DNA of 64,000 bases, taken from assembly GCA_018399745.1 (NCBI GenBank), contig JAGYNZ010000011.1, forward strand, positions 1 to 64,000, written 5' to 3'. The translations under genes and the position numbers were made by a program. Position 1 is the stretch's first letter. Each line of letters starts with the position of its first letter. This DNA is from Deltaproteobacteria bacterium (GTDB taxonomy: Bacteria; Desulfobacterota; Dissulfuribacteria; Dissulfuribacterales; UBA3076). Below are positions 33,392 to 44,196 of this stretch, piece by piece. The notes beneath the pieces were generated by a model, which ran no database searches, had not been told where the DNA came from, and saw only the letters and a program-made list of their open reading frames with translations.

Positions 33392-34807
33392 TTATCGGTT
33401 TGATATGTAATTATTCAGATTCTGCAATCCCACGATCTGCTGACTCAAATAATCTCCGGTGGTCTGATATTCGGCAAGGAGTAATTCCAAAGCATTGAAT
33501 TGGGCCCTGATACGTGTTTCCCATGCGGAATTTCGCAACTCTATACGTTCAACCTGGTCCTCGATATTATCTATGCTGTTTTGGATGCCATCTGTCCTTG
33601 CAGCCAGTGTTCCCGATCTGGAATCAAGTATCGCATCCAGCGCATTCACCATGCGTACGGCAAAACCTTCAGAGCCTTCTGTCGACTGGGTGAAAAACTG
33701 GAGTACATCGTCAAAATGATCATCAAGCATACTGTTAAGGGTTGAAGAATCGACCTCCAACCGGCCTTCTGTATTCAGGGCAATGCCAAGATCAGCCAGC
33801 CGGTTGAATGATTCAATCCCGGGAACTGTATATTTTATCAAGTTCTTGAGACTGTTGCGCATTCTGTTTGTGGTGGCATCACCAAGCAAAACGGCGGCGG
33901 TCTGGGTGTCAGGGTCATAGCTCTGGTATTTCTCAAACAAATCGCGCGATTCATTGTATGCGCTGACAAAAGAGCTGATTTTAGAGACGATTGCCGATGT
34001 GTCTCGACTTACTGTCAGAAGAGCCTCGTTATCAGTGGCGGGCGCTGATTCAAGGGTAATAGTTACGCCCTGGATTACGTCATCTATGATGTTTGTATCT
34101 CTGCTGATGTTGGATACACCATCCACGGTGATCATGGAGTTCTCGGCGTTCTGGGTATTGTTGAGATTTTTGGTATCGCCCGACGCCTCATAGACCAGCC
34201 TGGAGAGACCGTTCATATCCGTGCTGTCTCCATCGTCGTCCGTTACCGTTACATCTATGAGATTCGCAGCCCCTGTCTCCTCGCCGGTCAGGGCCAAAAA
34301 GTAATTTGTACCGTCAAAGACAACCGCTGCATTCACGCCGGCATCAGCATCATGTATTGCCTGGGCCACATCTGTTATCGTATCCGTGCCGGACACAGAA
34401 ATATCCACGGCATCTGCATCACCAAATCTCAGATGGATGGTCCCCCCGCCTACCGCTTCTGCCTCCGTAAAAGCCCCACTCGTGAGCTTATGAACTTTAG
34501 CCATGTTCTGCACCACAATGTTGTACGAACCTGCTGTGGCATTTTCATTCGCAGACACACTAAAAAGCTCGGTATCCCCCGAAATGGCAGAAAAATTGAT
34601 GAGATCGCTCACAGAATCAAGACCTTCCATGGCTGATTTGAGGCTGTTCAGCACAGACTGTATGCTTCCATAGGCGGAGAGTTCAACCTGATAACCTGCC
34701 TCCTTCTGTTGGAGTCTGATAATGGGTTTCTGCTGCAAAGCCATGAGCTGGTCAATTATACCGTTGGTATCAAGACCAGACATAAGGCCCCCGACTGAAA
34801 TAGACAT
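33392..34807 (-). CDS. fliD: Flagellar filament cap protein FliD (HAP2)
   Basis: 471 aa. The N-terminus SVGGLMSGLDTNGIIDQLMALQQKPI and the C-terminal coiled segment RIELRNSAWETRIRAQFNALELLLAEY with QIVGLQNLNNYIS match FliD. FliD caps the filament and allows flagellin insertion. A FliA-type promoter lies 94 bp upstream of the ATG (34901-34927), and AAGGGGAG precedes the start. The fliT-like, fliS and flaG genes follow in the same direction. Confidence 0.94.
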   Translation of the reverse strand: MSISVGGLMSGLDTNGIIDQLMALQQKPIIRLQQKEAGYQVELSAYGSIQSVLNSLKSAMEGLDSVSDLINFSAISGDTELFSVSANENATAGSYNIVVQNMAKVHKLTSGAFTEAEAVGGGTIHLRFGDADAVDISVSGTDTITDVAQAIHDADAGVNAAVVFDGTNYFLALTGEETGAANLIDVTVTDDDGDSTDMNGLSRLVYEASGDTKNLNNTQNAENSMITVDGVSNISRDTNIIDDVIQGVTITLESAPATDNEALLTVSRDTSAIVSKISSFVSAYNESRDLFEKYQSYDPDTQTAAVLLGDATTNRMRNSLKNLIKYTVPGIESFNRLADLGIALNTEGRLEVDSSTLNSMLDDHFDDVLQFFTQSTEGSEGFAVRMVNALDAILDSRSGTLAARTDGIQNSIDNIEDQVERIELRNSAWETRIRAQFNALELLLAEYQTTGDYLSQQIVGLQNLNNYISNR

Positions 34808-34900
34808 AATAACTCCCCTTTTTATTTTAGGAGACTTAGCCCCAGGCAGTCCGATTTTTTCTGGTGGCTTACACCTTACTTGCTTTTTTCCTAATATTAA

Positions 34901-34927
34901 TTATCGGCAATTTTTCAAAAAACTTGA
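34901..34927 (-). promoter_or_regulatory. Sigma-28 (FliA) promoter for fliD
   Basis: On the minus strand TCAAG is followed, with the canonical spacing of 15 from TCAA, by a perfect GCCGATAA -10 element. The same TCAAG -35 form and spacing occurs in front of fliC. Confidence 0.85.
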
Positions 34928-35130
34928 GTCTTCAGGAACGAATTTTCTTAAATAAATGACTGGATATATTGGATTTTTTAGTACAGAAACTAAAGACATA
35001 TGGTACTGGGAAAAGAGTACCAAGCTGGAACATGGAATCTGTTATGAAGTTTAAGGCGATGCCTGTTTCTAAATTGTAATAGCGCCTGGTAAAATTATAC
35101 CAGAATTTCCAGTAGGGATTTTTCCTGTCT

Positions 35131-35164
35131 AAAAATACCCCGCTTCCGTTTTCAGAAAGCGGGG
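35131..35164 (-). terminator. Intrinsic terminator of fliC
   Basis: Reading the minus strand, CCCCGCTT pairs with AAGCGGGG around an 11-nt loop and is followed by TATTTTT. It lies 68 bp past the fliC stop. The perfect GC-rich 8-bp stem and T run are a strong rho-independent signal. Confidence 0.88.
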
Positions 35165-35232
35165 GTTTGGTTTAAGATTTTTTGTCTGCTTCCAGCTTAC
35201 AGCCTTCCGCCTTCAAACTATTACCTGACCGA

Positions 35233-36732
35233 CTACTGAAGCAGACTGAGCACCGCCTGCGGCAGCATGTTGGCCTGGGCCAGCATGGCAACACCTGCCT
35301 GTTGCAGGACCTGGGCCTTGGTCAGTTCAGCAGTTTCGGCCGCGAAGTCCGCATCCATGATCCGGGAACGGGCGGCAGCAACATTTTCCGAGACACTCTG
35401 CAGGTTTGCTATAGTGGATTCAAACCGATTCTGAATGGAGCCAAGATCACCACGAACCGTGTCAATTTTTGTTAAGGCGGCATCAATGATGCTTATAGCG
35501 GTATTTGCACCTGAGACAAGTGAAATATCAATTGAATTGACCGCAGCAGTAGTGGCCGTACCCATAGTACCGGCATCTTCGTCGAATATCGAGCCCGCAC
35601 CCGCGGCTATACTAGAAGTCGCTGAAAAAGAATCAGTGGAAGTAAGGGTCACGTCTCCACTTACGGTAGTGCAATGATCTCCAGCAAGCGTCCCCGTCAC
35701 AGTTACAGCAGCAGCAGAAGATCCGGCAACGTCTACTGTTCCATCTGCGCTATGGATGAACGTGTCTATGAAAATATCTTTACCATCGCTCTGTGTAAGT
35801 GTGAGTTTAGTAGTATCAGTAGCGTTAATTGCCGCTGAAATACCGGTTTGACCGCTTTTATCATTTATCGCTGCAACAACGGATGTTAAATCAGCGGTAG
35901 TGGCTCCGGTGACGCTGATTGCCGTCAGATCGGTTTTTGCACTTCCAAGGTTAAAAGTTATATCTCCATTATCACTGAGGGCTTCAATGGTTGCAGTGGT
36001 AGTTGCCGAAGCGCTTACGCCTGTGCTTGCTGATTCTTCATTTATAGCTCCTGCAATCTGCTGTGCACTCCATCCAGCTGTAACACTTACGGTCTCACTG
36101 TTATTACCATTGATGGTCAGGGTTTGTGTCGCAATGGTATTGTCCTGTAAATCTGCATGTGCAGTACCAGCAGTTCCAGTTCCTTGATTTGCATCATCAG
36201 TTGTTCCAACATAGGAATACATTGCTAAGTCAGAACCTGAAACACTGGTGATTGACATGCTGATTGTCTGATTAGCCTCTGAGCCTACCTGGAAAGATTT
36301 GTTTTGAAAAGACCCGTCCAAGACAGCCAATCCATTAAATGTGGTCGTACTTGCAATACGATCCAATTCCTGCTGCAACTGATTGACCTCAGCCTGCAGA
36401 GAGGCGCGGTCCGTGCCGGAATTGCTGGCATTAGCTGATTGGATGGACAGTTCTCGCATACGCTGTAAAAGGTTTGTAGATTCCTGTAAGGCCCCTTCAG
36501 CCAGCTGTGCAACTGAAATTCCGTCATTGGCATTTCTTACAGCCTGATTAAGCCCGCGAATTTGAGATCCCATGCGGTTTGAGATAGCCAGCCCGGCGGC
36601 ATCATCCTTGGCGCTGTTAATGCGAAGACCGGACGAAAGCCTGGCCAGAGACTGGTTTAGTGTACCCTGGGTTTTTCCCAGGTTTCTCTGGGCGTTAAGG
36701 GCCGCGATGTTGGTGTTGATTGACATTGCCAT
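35233..36732 (-). CDS. fliC: Flagellin FliC
   Basis: 499 aa. The conserved N-terminal D0/D1 region ([19 protein letters not shown] ... [20 protein letters not shown]) and C-terminal D1/D0 region ([45 protein letters not shown]) are complete. The variable centre (about 170-400) is Thr/Ala/Gly-rich and holds two related units ending [15 protein letters not shown] and [15 protein letters not shown], as in Flagellin_IN repeats. The start is preceded by AAGGAGG. A FliA-type promoter, two CsrA-type sites and a terminator frame the gene, so it is a single-gene transcript. Confidence 0.97.
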   Translation of the reverse strand: MAMSINTNIAALNAQRNLGKTQGTLNQSLARLSSGLRINSAKDDAAGLAISNRMGSQIRGLNQAVRNANDGISVAQLAEGALQESTNLLQRMRELSIQSANASNSGTDRASLQAEVNQLQQELDRIASTTTFNGLAVLDGSFQNKSFQVGSEANQTISMSITSVSGSDLAMYSYVGTTDDANQGTGTAGTAHADLQDNTIATQTLTINGNNSETVSVTAGWSAQQIAGAINEESASTGVSASATTTATIEALSDNGDITFNLGSAKTDLTAISVTGATTADLTSVVAAINDKSGQTGISAAINATDTTKLTLTQSDGKDIFIDTFIHSADGTVDVAGSSAAAVTVTGTLAGDHCTTVSGDVTLTSTDSFSATSSIAAGAGSIFDEDAGTMGTATTAAVNSIDISLVSGANTAISIIDAALTKIDTVRGDLGSIQNRFESTIANLQSVSENVAAARSRIMDADFAAETAELTKAQVLQQAGVAMLAQANMLPQAVLSLLQ

Positions 36733-36740
36733 GGTTTTAA

Positions 36741-36750
36741 TCCTCCTTGA
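36741..36750 (-). promoter_or_regulatory. CsrA-type site overlapping fliC Shine-Dalgarno
   Basis: Minus-strand TCAAGGAGGA contains the CsrA core CARGGA and is at the same time the fliC ribosome binding site, 9 bases from the ATG. Binding here would block translation directly. It pairs with the hairpin-loop site about 25 bases upstream. Confidence 0.7.
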
Positions 36751-36766
36751 AATTTGTTTTTGTTTC

Positions 36767-36780
36767 GGGCATCCTTGCCC
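36767..36780 (-). promoter_or_regulatory. CsrA-type hairpin site in fliC leader
   Basis: On the minus strand GGGCAAGGATGCCC forms a 5-bp stem (GGGCA / TGCCC) presenting AGGA in the loop. CAAGGATG closely fits the CsrA consensus ACARGGAUGU, which prefers exactly this loop placement. Together with the site over the Shine-Dalgarno it resembles the two-site leader of Bacillus hag. Confidence 0.75.
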
Positions 36781-36865
36781 TTTGTTTTAATTTGTTCTGT
36801 GTTTTCGGACCTGTTAGTTTTTTTATCACCCCTTTATGGTCCTGATTTTTTTGCAGTCATAGTTT

Positions 36866-36892
36866 ATATCGGCATAAAGGCCGAAAACTTGA
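36866..36892 (-). promoter_or_regulatory. Sigma-28 (FliA) promoter for fliC
   Basis: On the minus strand TCAAG is followed, after the correct spacing of 15 from TCAA, by GCCGATAT. It begins about 14 bases after the stop of the upstream motA gene and gives a fliC leader of roughly 125 nt, long enough to hold the CsrA sites. Confidence 0.85.
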
Positions 36893-36905
36893 GCAAAAAT
36901 ACAGA

Positions 36906-37763
36906 TCATTTGGAAACAGGCTGCAGAATGCGGCTTTCCGTCGAGGCTGATTGAACGGCTTCCGGCTTTATCTTGAAACGTTCCTGAATACGTTTTGCAG
37001 ATATGATTCTGCCCTTGCGGGACGAGGGGGTTAAAAAAGATTTCAACTTCATCTCAAGTACCCTGGGGTTCAATTCGCTTTCAATGGCACTGACCCCTTC
37101 GAGGATGATTTTTTGCAGGAGCAATTCGTGATCTGTCCTTTCGCGCATATGGGCTGCAAACGGGAGAAGAAACAGATTTGCAAACACCACCCCGTATAGG
37201 GTAGAGGTAAGGGCGACAGGTATTGCAGTAATGATCACGGAGACATCACCCGGGCTGGCGAGCATGCCGATGAGTCCCACGACGCTGCCGACGAGTCCGA
37301 AAGAGGGACATATCTCTGCAAGCGTTCTGAGAACTCGTTCGGATTCCTCCCTTCGTATTTTGAAAAAATACATTTCCGTATTCAGAATCTCCGTAATCTG
37401 TGCCTTTGTGTAGCCGTCTACCAGAAATCCGAGGGCCCGTCTCAGGAAGATGATAGACGTTTCATCTTCATCCTCCTGGAGGGATAGGATGCCCTTGAGC
37501 CTGCTCTTTACAGAAAGGTCTACGAGGATTTCCACGATGTCTTCAGGTGTTTTTATCCTGGTCCGGTAGGAAGCAAGCAAGACCTTAAGGACAATGGAGA
37601 GGCGTTCTGTGCGAAAACTGAGAAAGGCTGCTCCAAACGTGCCGCCCAGCACGATAAAAAGTGCGGCTATATTAAAATAGAGTCCCATATTGCCATTAAC
37701 GGCGAATCCGAATGCAATAAGCAGGGCACAGATTCCCAGTCCAATAACCGTTCTTTGTTCCAC
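36906..37763 (-). CDS. motA: Flagellar stator subunit MotA/PomA (second set)
   Basis: 285 aa from GTG 37763. Four hydrophobic segments are present, with LFIVLGGTFGAAFLSF early, a charged cytoplasmic loop (SVKSRLKGILSLQ), then CPSFGLVGSVVGLIGMLASPGDVSVI and VALTSTLYGVVFANLFLLPFA. The C-terminal tail of about 40 basic residues is longer than in the first MotA. It starts 18 bp after its partner motB (37782). This is an independent stator set and could differ in ion use or in expression from the set at 3400. Confidence 0.92.
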   Translation of the reverse strand: MEQRTVIGLGICALLIAFGFAVNGNMGLYFNIAALFIVLGGTFGAAFLSFRTERLSIVLKVLLASYRTRIKTPEDIVEILVDLSVKSRLKGILSLQEDEDETSIIFLRRALGFLVDGYTKAQITEILNTEMYFFKIRREESERVLRTLAEICPSFGLVGSVVGLIGMLASPGDVSVIITAIPVALTSTLYGVVFANLFLLPFAAHMRERTDHELLLQKIILEGVSAIESELNPRVLEMKLKSFLTPSSRKGRIISAKRIQERFKIKPEAVQSASTESRILQPVSK

Positions 37764-37781
37764 CTTCCTGCTACTCCTTTC

Positions 37782-38732
37782 TTATAATATGGAACTGTAA
37801 ATTCCAGATGTATCTGGAACAGCGTAGGGCTTTTCTTTGGTCATAATGATTTCGACACGCCTGTTTGCGGCACGATTTTCCGGACCGTGATTTGCCTTAA
37901 TGGGTTGATAAAAGGCGTGTCCGCTGACAAACAATTTTTCTGCCGGGATATGCATATCTTCAATAAGAAATCGCGCGACCCGGCAGGCGCGCATGGTTGA
38001 AAGCTCCCAGTTAGAGGGAAACTGTTCAGTATGAATAGGCAGGTCATCAGTGTGTCCTACCAGATTCAACATGTAAGGCGTATTGCGAAGTATTTCAGCG
38101 ATTTTTTGAAGAGACGCTTTGGCCTCTTCTCGAAGCTCCGCCTTACCTGTATCGAATAAGAAGTCGCCCCTGAGAATAATCCGTACCGCTTTGTCCTGGA
38201 CCAGGTTTACAGAAGCGAATGGATGCAATTTTTCCATATCCAGTGTCTCCCTGCTCAGATCATATACCTTCTGGATTAGATCTTCCTCATGTTCCGGCTG
38301 TATCTTATCTATATCTACGGGAAAGGTTTTCTCCGGAACGGCTTGGGTTGAAATGATTTCATCTGTTTGCAAATCGGTGAAAGGGGTGTGATAGACATAC
38401 ATCACGGCAAAAAGGATGAACATCATCATCATGAGATCAGACCAAGGGATAGACCAGTGAAGTGTCCTGGCCATTTTTCCGCCAAAAAGGAAATTGTCAC
38501 TGCCACTGCTCGAAAGGCCTGCAAAGGCTGACCCTGCAGCCAATTCAAATCCATCGTTTAGAGGGGAAAAATGGGGTTCGGGCATCTCTGAGCCCACACC
38601 TTTTTTACTGGAGAAGAAAATTTCGTCCAGTTCTTCTGTCCCCTTATGGCAGCAGGATTGAGATGTCAGGACAGAATTGCTGATAGGTGTGTCTTCTTTG
38701 TTCTCTTTCAATGTCTTTCCAGTCTGAATCAT
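37782..38732 (-). CDS. motB: Flagellar stator subunit MotB/PomB with long N-terminal extension (second set)
   Basis: 316 aa from ATG 38732, which has AGG about 7 bases upstream; an ATG at 38789 is in frame but lacks a ribosome site. The membrane helix LHWSIPWSDLMMMMFILFAVM has Asp99 in the ion-binding position. The OmpA-like domain has VGHTDDLPIH, NWELSTMRA and NRRVEIIM. About 90 polar residues precede the helix, where MotB usually has 20-30; this stretch contains Cys-Cys and many Ser/Glu and has no recognised domain. It is co-directional with motA 18 bp later. Confidence 0.88.
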   Translation of the reverse strand: MIQTGKTLKENKEDTPISNSVLTSQSCCHKGTEELDEIFFSSKKGVGSEMPEPHFSPLNDGFELAAGSAFAGLSSSGSDNFLFGGKMARTLHWSIPWSDLMMMMFILFAVMYVYHTPFTDLQTDEIISTQAVPEKTFPVDIDKIQPEHEEDLIQKVYDLSRETLDMEKLHPFASVNLVQDKAVRIILRGDFLFDTGKAELREEAKASLQKIAEILRNTPYMLNLVGHTDDLPIHTEQFPSNWELSTMRACRVARFLIEDMHIPAEKLFVSGHAFYQPIKANHGPENRAANRRVEIIMTKEKPYAVPDTSGIYSSIL

Positions 38733-39090
38733 CTCTGTACCTTTTATTCCGCAGTTTTTCTGTATCACCACGTTGTAAGCCAAATTCATGCCAACAGGTA
38801 AAAATTTTATAACCCGCTGAAAATTAACAGAATGTTGGGGAATGTGACTTGCGGTACCTCTGGAGAAGGAAATATTTTCCGGGTTCTGCTCCTGTTCCCG
38901 GAAATACCCACGAGACCTTTTTTTCGCAACGTATGTTATAAACTGAAGTATGACAGTGTTGTGCTGAAAATTTTGTTATTGAAAAGAGATCAAGAACGAC
39001 CTGAAACTGCAATGTATTTTTACGTGTCCGGTTATACGGAAGAGGTCGTCATTTCTTGACCCATTTCAGCCCTCAACGTATAGTCTCTGT
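38733..39090. other. Divergent gap between motB and rnr
   Basis: About 360 bases between divergent genes. A strong sigma-70 type promoter for rnr ends it (39056-39084). No sigma-54 or sigma-28 promoter for the minus-strand stator pair could be recognised. Small frames here lack ribosome sites and family features. Confidence 0.55.
39056..39084 (+). promoter_or_regulatory. Sigma-70 type promoter at rnr
   Basis: TTGACC (39056-39061), exactly 17 bases, then TATAGT (39079-39084). The rnr ATG is at 39091, only 7 bases after the -10 box, where transcription should start. No Shine-Dalgarno lies between, so the message may be leaderless. Confidence 0.75.
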
Positions 39091-41238
39091 ATGTCAGAAA
39101 AACGAAGAAAAAGATCCAGTCAGAAATACAAGAAACTGCCCCCGCTTTCTCCTGAATTTATCCTGATGGTAATGCGCAATGCAGGGCGTCCCCTTTATCT
39201 GCGAGAGATAATACATTTATCTCACCTGAGGCCGGAAGAAAGGAATAAGGCAAGGGCCATAGTGGCCGGCCTTGTTCGTGAAGGCAAATTAGTCCTGCTT
39301 AAGGGCAACAGGTACGGCATCTCCGACCTTATGAAACTGGTTACCGGAAGATTGTCAGTCCACCCGGACGGTTTTGGCTTTGTGCAACCAGAGAAAGAGA
39401 AAGGCGACGACGTGTTCATCCCCGCGCGCGGTCTCAAGGGTGCTGTTCACGGTGACCATGTCGTGGCAAGGGTGGAAAAGACCAGTGAAAAAGGCATTGA
39501 AGGTTCTATACTAAGAGTGCTTGAACGGGGCATTGATCGTGTCGTAGGGACATTTCAGCAAGGTAAAAGTCTATCAACTGTGATTCCTGAAGATAACAGG
39601 CTGCTCTATGAAATACTGGTTCCTCATCAATATAAAATGAATGCCCGGAACGGCCAGGTGGTGCTGGCGGAAATTGAACGATTTTCTTCGGAGGGAAGGA
39701 ATCCTGAGGGACGGGTTGTGGAGGTACTTGGAGATCCTGACGACATGGGCGTGCAGACTAATATAGTTATACACAAACACGGTCTTCCACACATCTTCCC
39801 ACCTGACGTCATTGCTCAGGCGGATGCACTACCCCGGGCCGTTATTCCGGAAGATATCCAGGGCCGTAAGGATCTCCGTGAACTGCCGCTTGTAACAATA
39901 GACGGGGAGCAGGCAAGGGACTTTGATGATGCCGTATTTGTAAAGAAGACCCGTTCAGGCTTTGTCCTTACTGTAGCCATTGCCGATGTAAGTCATTATG
40001 TGCCTGACAATAGCCCTATCGATCAGACAGGCATTGAGCGAGGCACAAGTGTCTATTTTCCAAATGCCGTACTGCCCATGCTTCCCGAGACACTGTCCAA
40101 CCACTTGTGCAGCCTGATTCCCGGGGAAGACCGTCTCGCGGTCGTAGTCAATATTTCTTTTGACAGGGATGCAAATGTCAGGCGCACCGGCTTTTTCAAG
40201 GCCGTTATCAAGAGCCATTGCAGGTTCACTTATAAAGAAGTGCGGTGCATACTTGCCAACAAAGACAAGGATCTGATTGCCAAAAACAGAAAACATATTA
40301 AGCATTTGAAATGGATGGTAGAGCTGGCAGAGGCCCTTAGCGTTAGACGCCGCCAAAGAGGCAGTATCGACTTTGATCTTCCAGAGCCTGAAATGATCCT
40401 GGGAATCAGGGGGAACCTGGAAGAAATCGTCCGGCGGGAAAGAAATATAGCCCATCGTATCATCGAAGAATTCATGATAGCTGCAAACGAGGCGGTTGCA
40501 CTCTTTTTAACCAGAAAAGACATACCGGCATTGTACCGTGTTCATGAGTTACCGGCACGGGATAAAGTAAAGGAGCTTGCAGGCTTTGCCCGGATCCTGG
40601 GAATGAATATAAAAATGCCAGAGGAAATAAGCCCGAAATGGTGTCAGAAAGTGCTCAAAGAGGCATCAGACAAGCCATATGAGTATATAGTAAATACCGT
40701 ACTGCTCAGGACTATGAAACAGGCAGTATATTCATTTCACAATATCGGCCATTTCGGCTTGGCATCACCTACTTATTTGCACTTCACGTCGCCGATTCGC
40801 CGTTACCCTGACTTGATAGTCCACAGGATCTTGAAAACGAATATGAAACGCACAAGAAAACGCCCTGTTTACACGGCAGAGCAGATGGAAACCCTGGGAC
40901 AGCATTGTTCGGTTCGGGAGAGGGGGGCCATGGAGGCAGAAAGAGAAATGTTCGACCGTCTCAAGGTCCGTTTCATGGCAGACAAAATCGGTGAAGTGTA
41001 TGAAGGCATAATATCCGGGGTGATCTCCTTTGGTTTTTTTGTTGAACTCAAGGACATGTTTATATCCGGCGCTGTTCGCCTGGTAGATATAGCGGATGAT
41101 TATTATGTGCTTGATCAGGAAAAACAGCGCCTTGTGGGACAAAGGACACACAGGATCTTTCATTTAGGACAAACGGTGAGGGTCAGGGTTAAGGCAGTCA
41201 ATGTCGCCCGAATGCAGATAAATTTTGAAATTGTTTAA
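39091..41238 (+). CDS. rnr: Ribonuclease R
   Basis: 715 aa. A basic N-terminus (KRRKRSSQKYKK) precedes a winged-helix-like segment and cold-shock OB domains (GRLSVHPDGFGFVQPE). The RNB catalytic domain begins near residue 265, with the metal-binding DGEQARDFDDAV (D271-D280), and includes HFTSPIRRYPDLIVHR. An S1 domain closes the protein (EGIISGVISFGFFVELKDMFISGAV). RNase R degrades structured RNA 3' to 5' and helps RNA quality control. Translation appears to start at or next to the predicted transcription start. ligA follows after 74 bp. Confidence 0.95.
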   Translation: MSEKRRKRSSQKYKKLPPLSPEFILMVMRNAGRPLYLREIIHLSHLRPEERNKARAIVAGLVREGKLVLLKGNRYGISDLMKLVTGRLSVHPDGFGFVQPEKEKGDDVFIPARGLKGAVHGDHVVARVEKTSEKGIEGSILRVLERGIDRVVGTFQQGKSLSTVIPEDNRLLYEILVPHQYKMNARNGQVVLAEIERFSSEGRNPEGRVVEVLGDPDDMGVQTNIVIHKHGLPHIFPPDVIAQADALPRAVIPEDIQGRKDLRELPLVTIDGEQARDFDDAVFVKKTRSGFVLTVAIADVSHYVPDNSPIDQTGIERGTSVYFPNAVLPMLPETLSNHLCSLIPGEDRLAVVVNISFDRDANVRRTGFFKAVIKSHCRFTYKEVRCILANKDKDLIAKNRKHIKHLKWMVELAEALSVRRRQRGSIDFDLPEPEMILGIRGNLEEIVRRERNIAHRIIEEFMIAANEAVALFLTRKDIPALYRVHELPARDKVKELAGFARILGMNIKMPEEISPKWCQKVLKEASDKPYEYIVNTVLLRTMKQAVYSFHNIGHFGLASPTYLHFTSPIRRYPDLIVHRILKTNMKRTRKRPVYTAEQMETLGQHCSVRERGAMEAEREMFDRLKVRFMADKIGEVYEGIISGVISFGFFVELKDMFISGAVRLVDIADDYYVLDQEKQRLVGQRTHRIFHLGQTVRVRVKAVNVARMQINFEIV

Positions 41239-41306
41239 TCTGCACTGGTCCAGAGCTCATTTTTTCTTGAGCGAAATCAGCTGTTAATGCGAGAGTCCTG
41301 AAATAA

Positions 41307-43367
<2,061 letters not shown>

Positions 43368-43395
43368 GTTATCTGGAAGTTACCAGGTAAATTCT

Positions 43396-44115
43396 TTACA
43401 TGCGTCGTGCTGCGCGCTTTTTAGTCAGATTTCTCAACTTCCGCTCTGCAGATACCTCCGGCAACAACTGAAAAAGCTTCAAAAAAATGATACCGAAAAA
43501 AAATCCACCAATGTGTGCCCACCAGGCAATACCGCCAAGCTGAGCTGAAAAAGCTGCGTTGAAAAACTGAAAAAAAATCCAGAACCCAAGGAACAGGAAG
43601 GCGGGGATTTCTATGAAGTGCAAAAAGAAAAAGATAGGTACCAGGGTCAGGACTTTAGCTCTGGGGTAGAGCAGAAAATATGCCCCCATAACACCGGCAA
43701 TGGCGCCGCTTGCTCCTATAGTTGGTATTTGAGACGTCCAGTTGAGAAACAGATGTGAGATCCCTGAAGTTAATCCACACAGTAAATAGAAAGCGAGATA
43801 GCGTAAATGCCCCAGACGATCTTCTACGTTGTCACCAAAGATATACAGAAACCACATATTACCCAAAAGATGGAAAAAACCGCCGTGTAAAAACATGAAG
43901 GTAAGAAAGGCGATTGCTTGCTGAAAATTTGTGAAGTGAGCCGAAATCTGGGGTTCGGAATAACGAGCAGGCACAAGTCCATGGGTAAAAACAAATTCGT
44001 TAATATGATGTCCCTGTGATTGCTCTACAAAAAAAACCAGAATATTGAGCGTAATAAGGAGATAGTTGACGATTGGATAGGTTTCCGACCGGATGGTATC
44101 TCGAATAGGTATCAT
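43396..44115 (-). CDS. Rhomboid family intramembrane serine protease
   Basis: 239 aa with about six to seven membrane segments. The catalytic serine is in GASGAIAG (Ser136) and the histidine in AHIGGFFFG (His201); HLLGNMWFLYIFGDNVEDRLG carries the conserved loop Asn and the L1/TM2 pattern. The protein has the compact bacterial rhomboid layout with a basic tail. Its substrate cannot be inferred. It is downstream of an orphan binding-protein gene on the same strand. Confidence 0.93.
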   Translation of the reverse strand: MIPIRDTIRSETYPIVNYLLITLNILVFFVEQSQGHHINEFVFTHGLVPARYSEPQISAHFTNFQQAIAFLTFMFLHGGFFHLLGNMWFLYIFGDNVEDRLGHLRYLAFYLLCGLTSGISHLFLNWTSQIPTIGASGAIAGVMGAYFLLYPRAKVLTLVPIFFFLHFIEIPAFLFLGFWIFFQFFNAAFSAQLGGIAWWAHIGGFFFGIIFLKLFQLLPEVSAERKLRNLTKKRAARRM

Positions 44116-44196
44116 AGTGTCACAAAATTATCAATTAATGTGTGTATATATAGTAAATTGGCACGCTTTAAAGTGCATTTCCGTGTTTTGGTAATT

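Larger units (their letters stand above)
34808..35232. other. fliC-fliD gap with terminator and promoter
   Basis: This 425-base gap carries the fliC terminator (35131-35164) and the fliD promoter (34901-34927). Two further small inverted repeats, GGTACT / AGTACC (35002-35021) and CTGGTA / TACCAG (35086-35103), have no clear function. No coding frame is credible. Confidence 0.7.

Noticed and set aside
34830-34855. GG-N10-GC match on the minus strand close to fliD
   Set aside because: The flanking bases do not fit the RpoN consensus, and an excellent FliA-type promoter lies at 34901-34927.
35900-36187. Plus-strand frame of 95 codons within fliC
   Set aside because: Antisense to the flagellin variable region; Val/Ala/Ser-rich composition arises from the complementary Thr/Ala codons.
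36265-36279. Extended N-glycosylation sequon E-A-N-Q-T in flagellin (Asn154) as a target of the STT3 enzyme
   Set aside because: Flagellin leaves through the type III apparatus directly from the cytoplasm and does not meet the periplasm-facing STT3 active site, so this link is unlikely.
38832-39059. Frame of 75 codons in the motB-rnr gap
   Set aside because: No ribosome site or family similarity, and it ends in the rnr promoter.
41256-41282. TTTTTTCTTGAGCGAAATCA between rnr and ligA, like a repeat arm
   Set aside because: Only one short arm is similar and no inverted partner lies within the expected 125 bp, so it is not counted as a copy of the dispersed palindrome.
44158-44175. TTGGCACG, a perfect sigma-54 -24 box, in the rhomboid upstream gap
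   Set aside because: No GC at the -12 position at the correct distance, and no gene starts suitably downstream on that strand.
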